6,412 nucleotides of DNA from contig DBMK01000219.1 in NCBI GenBank assembly GCA_002298885.1, positions 1 through 6,412 of the forward strand. Reading direction: 5' to 3'. The position numbers and the translations under genes are program-made. How positions within the stretch are numbered: the first letter of the stretch is position 1; every line of letters begins with the position of its first letter. Source of the DNA: Anaerolineaceae bacterium UBA700. GTDB lineage: Bacteria > Chloroflexota > Anaerolineae > Anaerolineales > Anaerolineaceae. This document shows positions 5,129 to 6,412 of the stretch, piece after piece. The notes beneath the pieces are model-generated. The model worked only from the letters and a program-made list of their open reading frames with translations. It was not told the DNA's origin and made no database searches.

Positions 5129-6247
5129 TCAAACAGCCAGCACGGGCTGGGATAACTTGTGTTGATCGTGCAGCAGGTCGCGTTTTACACCAATCTTGGC
5201 AAAAATCTTTGCCTGGACCTGGGTGTTGAAGACCTGCCACTTCATTTCGGCGAAATCGGGGCACGGCTCGCCGGCCAGGAAACCAATCGGGATACTGAAT
5301 CCGCCGGCCATGTGTTTTCCGCCGCCGTAGAAGCGACCCTCCGAATTGACCCCGAAGACACCCTTGATGAACTCATCCGGGTCAAGGGTCAATTTAGAGG
5401 TCCTCAGGGAGCCGGTCAGGACCTCTTCCTGGTTCTGGTCCTTGACGATGCCAAATACGATCGCCGTGTGGACGTTGTCCTCACGCACCAGAAAATCCGC
5501 CGCCTGGGGGATAGCGTCGCGGTCCTCGGAACGCACGTAGCCGATGCCCGCCACCGAAAGGTTCTCCACCAGGTTGCGGTTTTCGAGGGCACGCTGGATG
5601 ATATCCATGACCTGTTTCGAACGCGCCTGGTCCATGATGTGTTCGAGCAGGTCGGGATCGCGAAATTGGCTCAAGTAAGCCGCGGCGTGGAAATCCTCCA
5701 GGTCGGCCCGGATGAACCCGACCGTGTCGGTCATGATGCCGTGCATGAGGGCAGTAGCCACCGCCACGTGCTCCTTACGGCTCTTTTGCATCGGCAGCAG
5801 CCCCTGCTCGATGTAATGGGCGTAGATGGTGGCTGTGGAACCGGTCTTTTGGATATCGCTGAATTCCGGATGCAGGACGTCCTGCGGCTCGTGGTGGTCA
5901 ACGACGATGAGTACGGGCACGTTGGCTGCGGTAAGCGGCTTTACGATGCCATCCACGGTCGTGCCCTGGTTATCCAGAAAGACCGCCCCCTGGTACTTGC
6001 TGAAATCGAGATTCCCGTTATACTGGATCAGCTCGATCCCCAGCAGCTTGACCAGGGCTACGTTCTGACTGTGGCTAATCTTTCCGGTATAGGTGATATC
6101 GGCATCGATCTCGAATTCGGCCGAAATTAGCTTGTGAGCAAAGGCCGAAGAGATTGCATCCGGGTCCGGAAAATCGTGGAGCACAACCAGGTGTTTCTCC
6201 CCGCGATGGCTTTCCAGTATCTCGGCAATATCACGTTTCTTTTCCAT
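5129..6247 (-). CDS. DHH/DHHA1 phosphoesterase, NrnA-like (oligoribonuclease / pAp phosphatase family)
   Basis: This 372-residue cytoplasmic protein belongs to the DHH phosphoesterase superfamily. NrnA-type members use two manganese ions to degrade short oligoribonucleotides or pAp, and relatives hydrolyse cyclic-dinucleotide products. Visible metal motifs are HDFPDPDA (24-31, motif I), LDNQGT with Asp92 (motif II), the DHH triad 117-119 (motif III) and GIMTDTVGF with Asp174 (motif IV). The DHHA1 substrate domain carries SLRTSK (280-285) and GGGKHMAGGF (308-317), a variant of the usual GGGH-type motif. Motif I has Pro29 where NrnA commonly has Gly. A tail of about 30 residues (343-372) follows. 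The ATG is preceded by GGAGG (6252-6256) with a 4-base spacer. It is the first gene of a probable operon with the two membrane-protein genes downstream. The superfamily is certain; the exact substrate (nanoRNA, pAp, pApA-like or other) cannot be told from sequence alone. Confidence 0.92.
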   Translation of the reverse strand: MEKKRDIAEILESHRGEKHLVVLHDFPDPDAISSAFAHKLISAEFEIDADITYTGKISHSQNVALVKLLGIELIQYNGNLDFSKYQGAVFLDNQGTTVDGIVKPLTAANVPVLIVVDHHEPQDVLHPEFSDIQKTGSTATIYAHYIEQGLLPMQKSRKEHVAVATALMHGIMTDTVGFIRADLEDFHAAAYLSQFRDPDLLEHIMDQARSKQVMDIIQRALENRNLVENLSVAGIGYVRSEDRDAIPQAADFLVREDNVHTAIVFGIVKDQNQEEVLTGSLRTSKLTLDPDEFIKGVFGVNSEGRFYGGGKHMAGGFSIPIGFLAGEPCPDFAEMKWQVFNTQVQAKIFAKIGVKRDLLHDQHKLSQPVLAV

Positions 6248-6319
6248 CCTACCTCCGTACGCAATAGCTCATATGAAAGAAAAGCTTAAACGCTCACGAC
6301 ATCAATCGAGGCACTGTCC

Positions 6320-6347
6320 AATATACTCAGTTCAGAAACAGAGACAA
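6320..6347 (-). promoter_or_regulatory. Candidate sigma70-type promoter for the DHH phosphoesterase operon
   Basis: Read on the minus strand, TTGTCT (6347-6342, 4 of 6 matches to the -35 consensus) is separated by 16 bases from TATATT (6325-6320, 5 of 6 matches to the -10). Transcription would start near 6313, giving a leader of roughly 65 bases before the ATG ending at 6247. The position and match are reasonable, but short promoter words occur by chance and the sigma factor is unknown. Confidence 0.4.
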
Positions 6348-6366
6348 TTGGGAAATCTCCTTAGAG

Positions 6367-6378
6367 GGAGGTAGGGAT
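6367..6378 (-). promoter_or_regulatory. Possible anti-Shine-Dalgarno leader segment
   Basis: On the minus strand this segment reads ATCCCTACCTCC. It is complementary to GGAGGTAGGAT (6256-6246), which contains the ribosome binding site and the first two bases of the ATG of the DHH phosphoesterase gene, with one bulged C. The uninterrupted core is a 9-base match (CCTACCTCC / GGAGGTAGG). Pairing would mask translation initiation, but only in a transcript that starts upstream of 6378, that is from a promoter other than the candidate at 6320-6347. Otherwise the rest of 6257-6412 holds no recognised feature. Confidence 0.25.
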
Positions 6379-6412
6379 TCCCCCCACCGAGTTGTTATTT
6401 TTTGAGGGTTTT

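Noticed and set aside
5159..6130. Long plus-strand open frame (323 codons) antisense to the DHH phosphoesterase
   Set aside because: The opposite strand has complete conserved DHH motifs and good signals. The antisense translation shows no recognisable domain and is explained by codon bias.
6327..6347. Six-codon leader peptide on the minus strand (TTG start, TGA stop) after an AAGGAG word at 6357-6362
   Set aside because: It is very short with a rare start codon, has no repeated regulatory codons, and overlaps the candidate promoter. Chance explains it.

Overview
The window (6,412 bases, fairly GC-rich coding DNA) carries six genes that I regard as real. It most resembles a chromosomal segment of a Chloroflexota bacterium, probably of the Anaerolineae type. 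This placement rests on two hydrophobic 'Y/W-[L/I]-P-[I/V]' motifs in the exported proteins (IWLPIIK and VYIPVTKK), which I recall as common in secreted Chloroflexota proteins, and on the protein mix. It is an inference from family resemblance, not a database result.

Left part (1-1075): a minus-strand gene encodes a secreted bacterial expansin (RlpA-like/GH45-like domain plus CBM63-like domain). A GC-rich hairpin lies past its 3' end at the window edge. Its 5' side faces a 271-base divergent intergenic region holding a composite palindromic repeat with two hairpins.

Middle part (1076-4308): a plus-strand APH-fold phosphotransferase/kinase of unknown substrate is followed, 89 bases later, by a large exported protein. 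That protein has an N-terminal fibronectin-III-like domain, a right-handed parallel beta-helix, a 'PxIDAG...DxGAFE' segment, a DUF11-type domain and a VYIPVTKK tail. The expansin and the beta-helix protein both look like extracellular polysaccharide-interacting proteins, but no catalytic class can be assigned to the latter.

Right part (4310-6412): a strong bidirectional terminator separates the plus-strand genes from a convergent minus-strand operon. In transcription order the operon encodes a DHH/DHHA1 phosphoesterase (oligoribonuclease/pAp-phosphatase NrnA-like), a small GlsB/YeaQ/YmgE-type membrane protein and a YggT-type membrane protein. The last two overlap by 4 bases (ATGA). A sigma70-like promoter candidate lies upstream. 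A leader segment is complementary to the ribosome binding site and start of the first gene.

I see no rRNA, tRNA, CRISPR array, insertion sequence or obvious defence system. The most notable non-coding signals are two terminator hairpins with the same core and a compensatory base-pair change, the palindromic repeat, and the possible RBS-sequestering leader. I did not find a clear previously undescribed multi-gene system.
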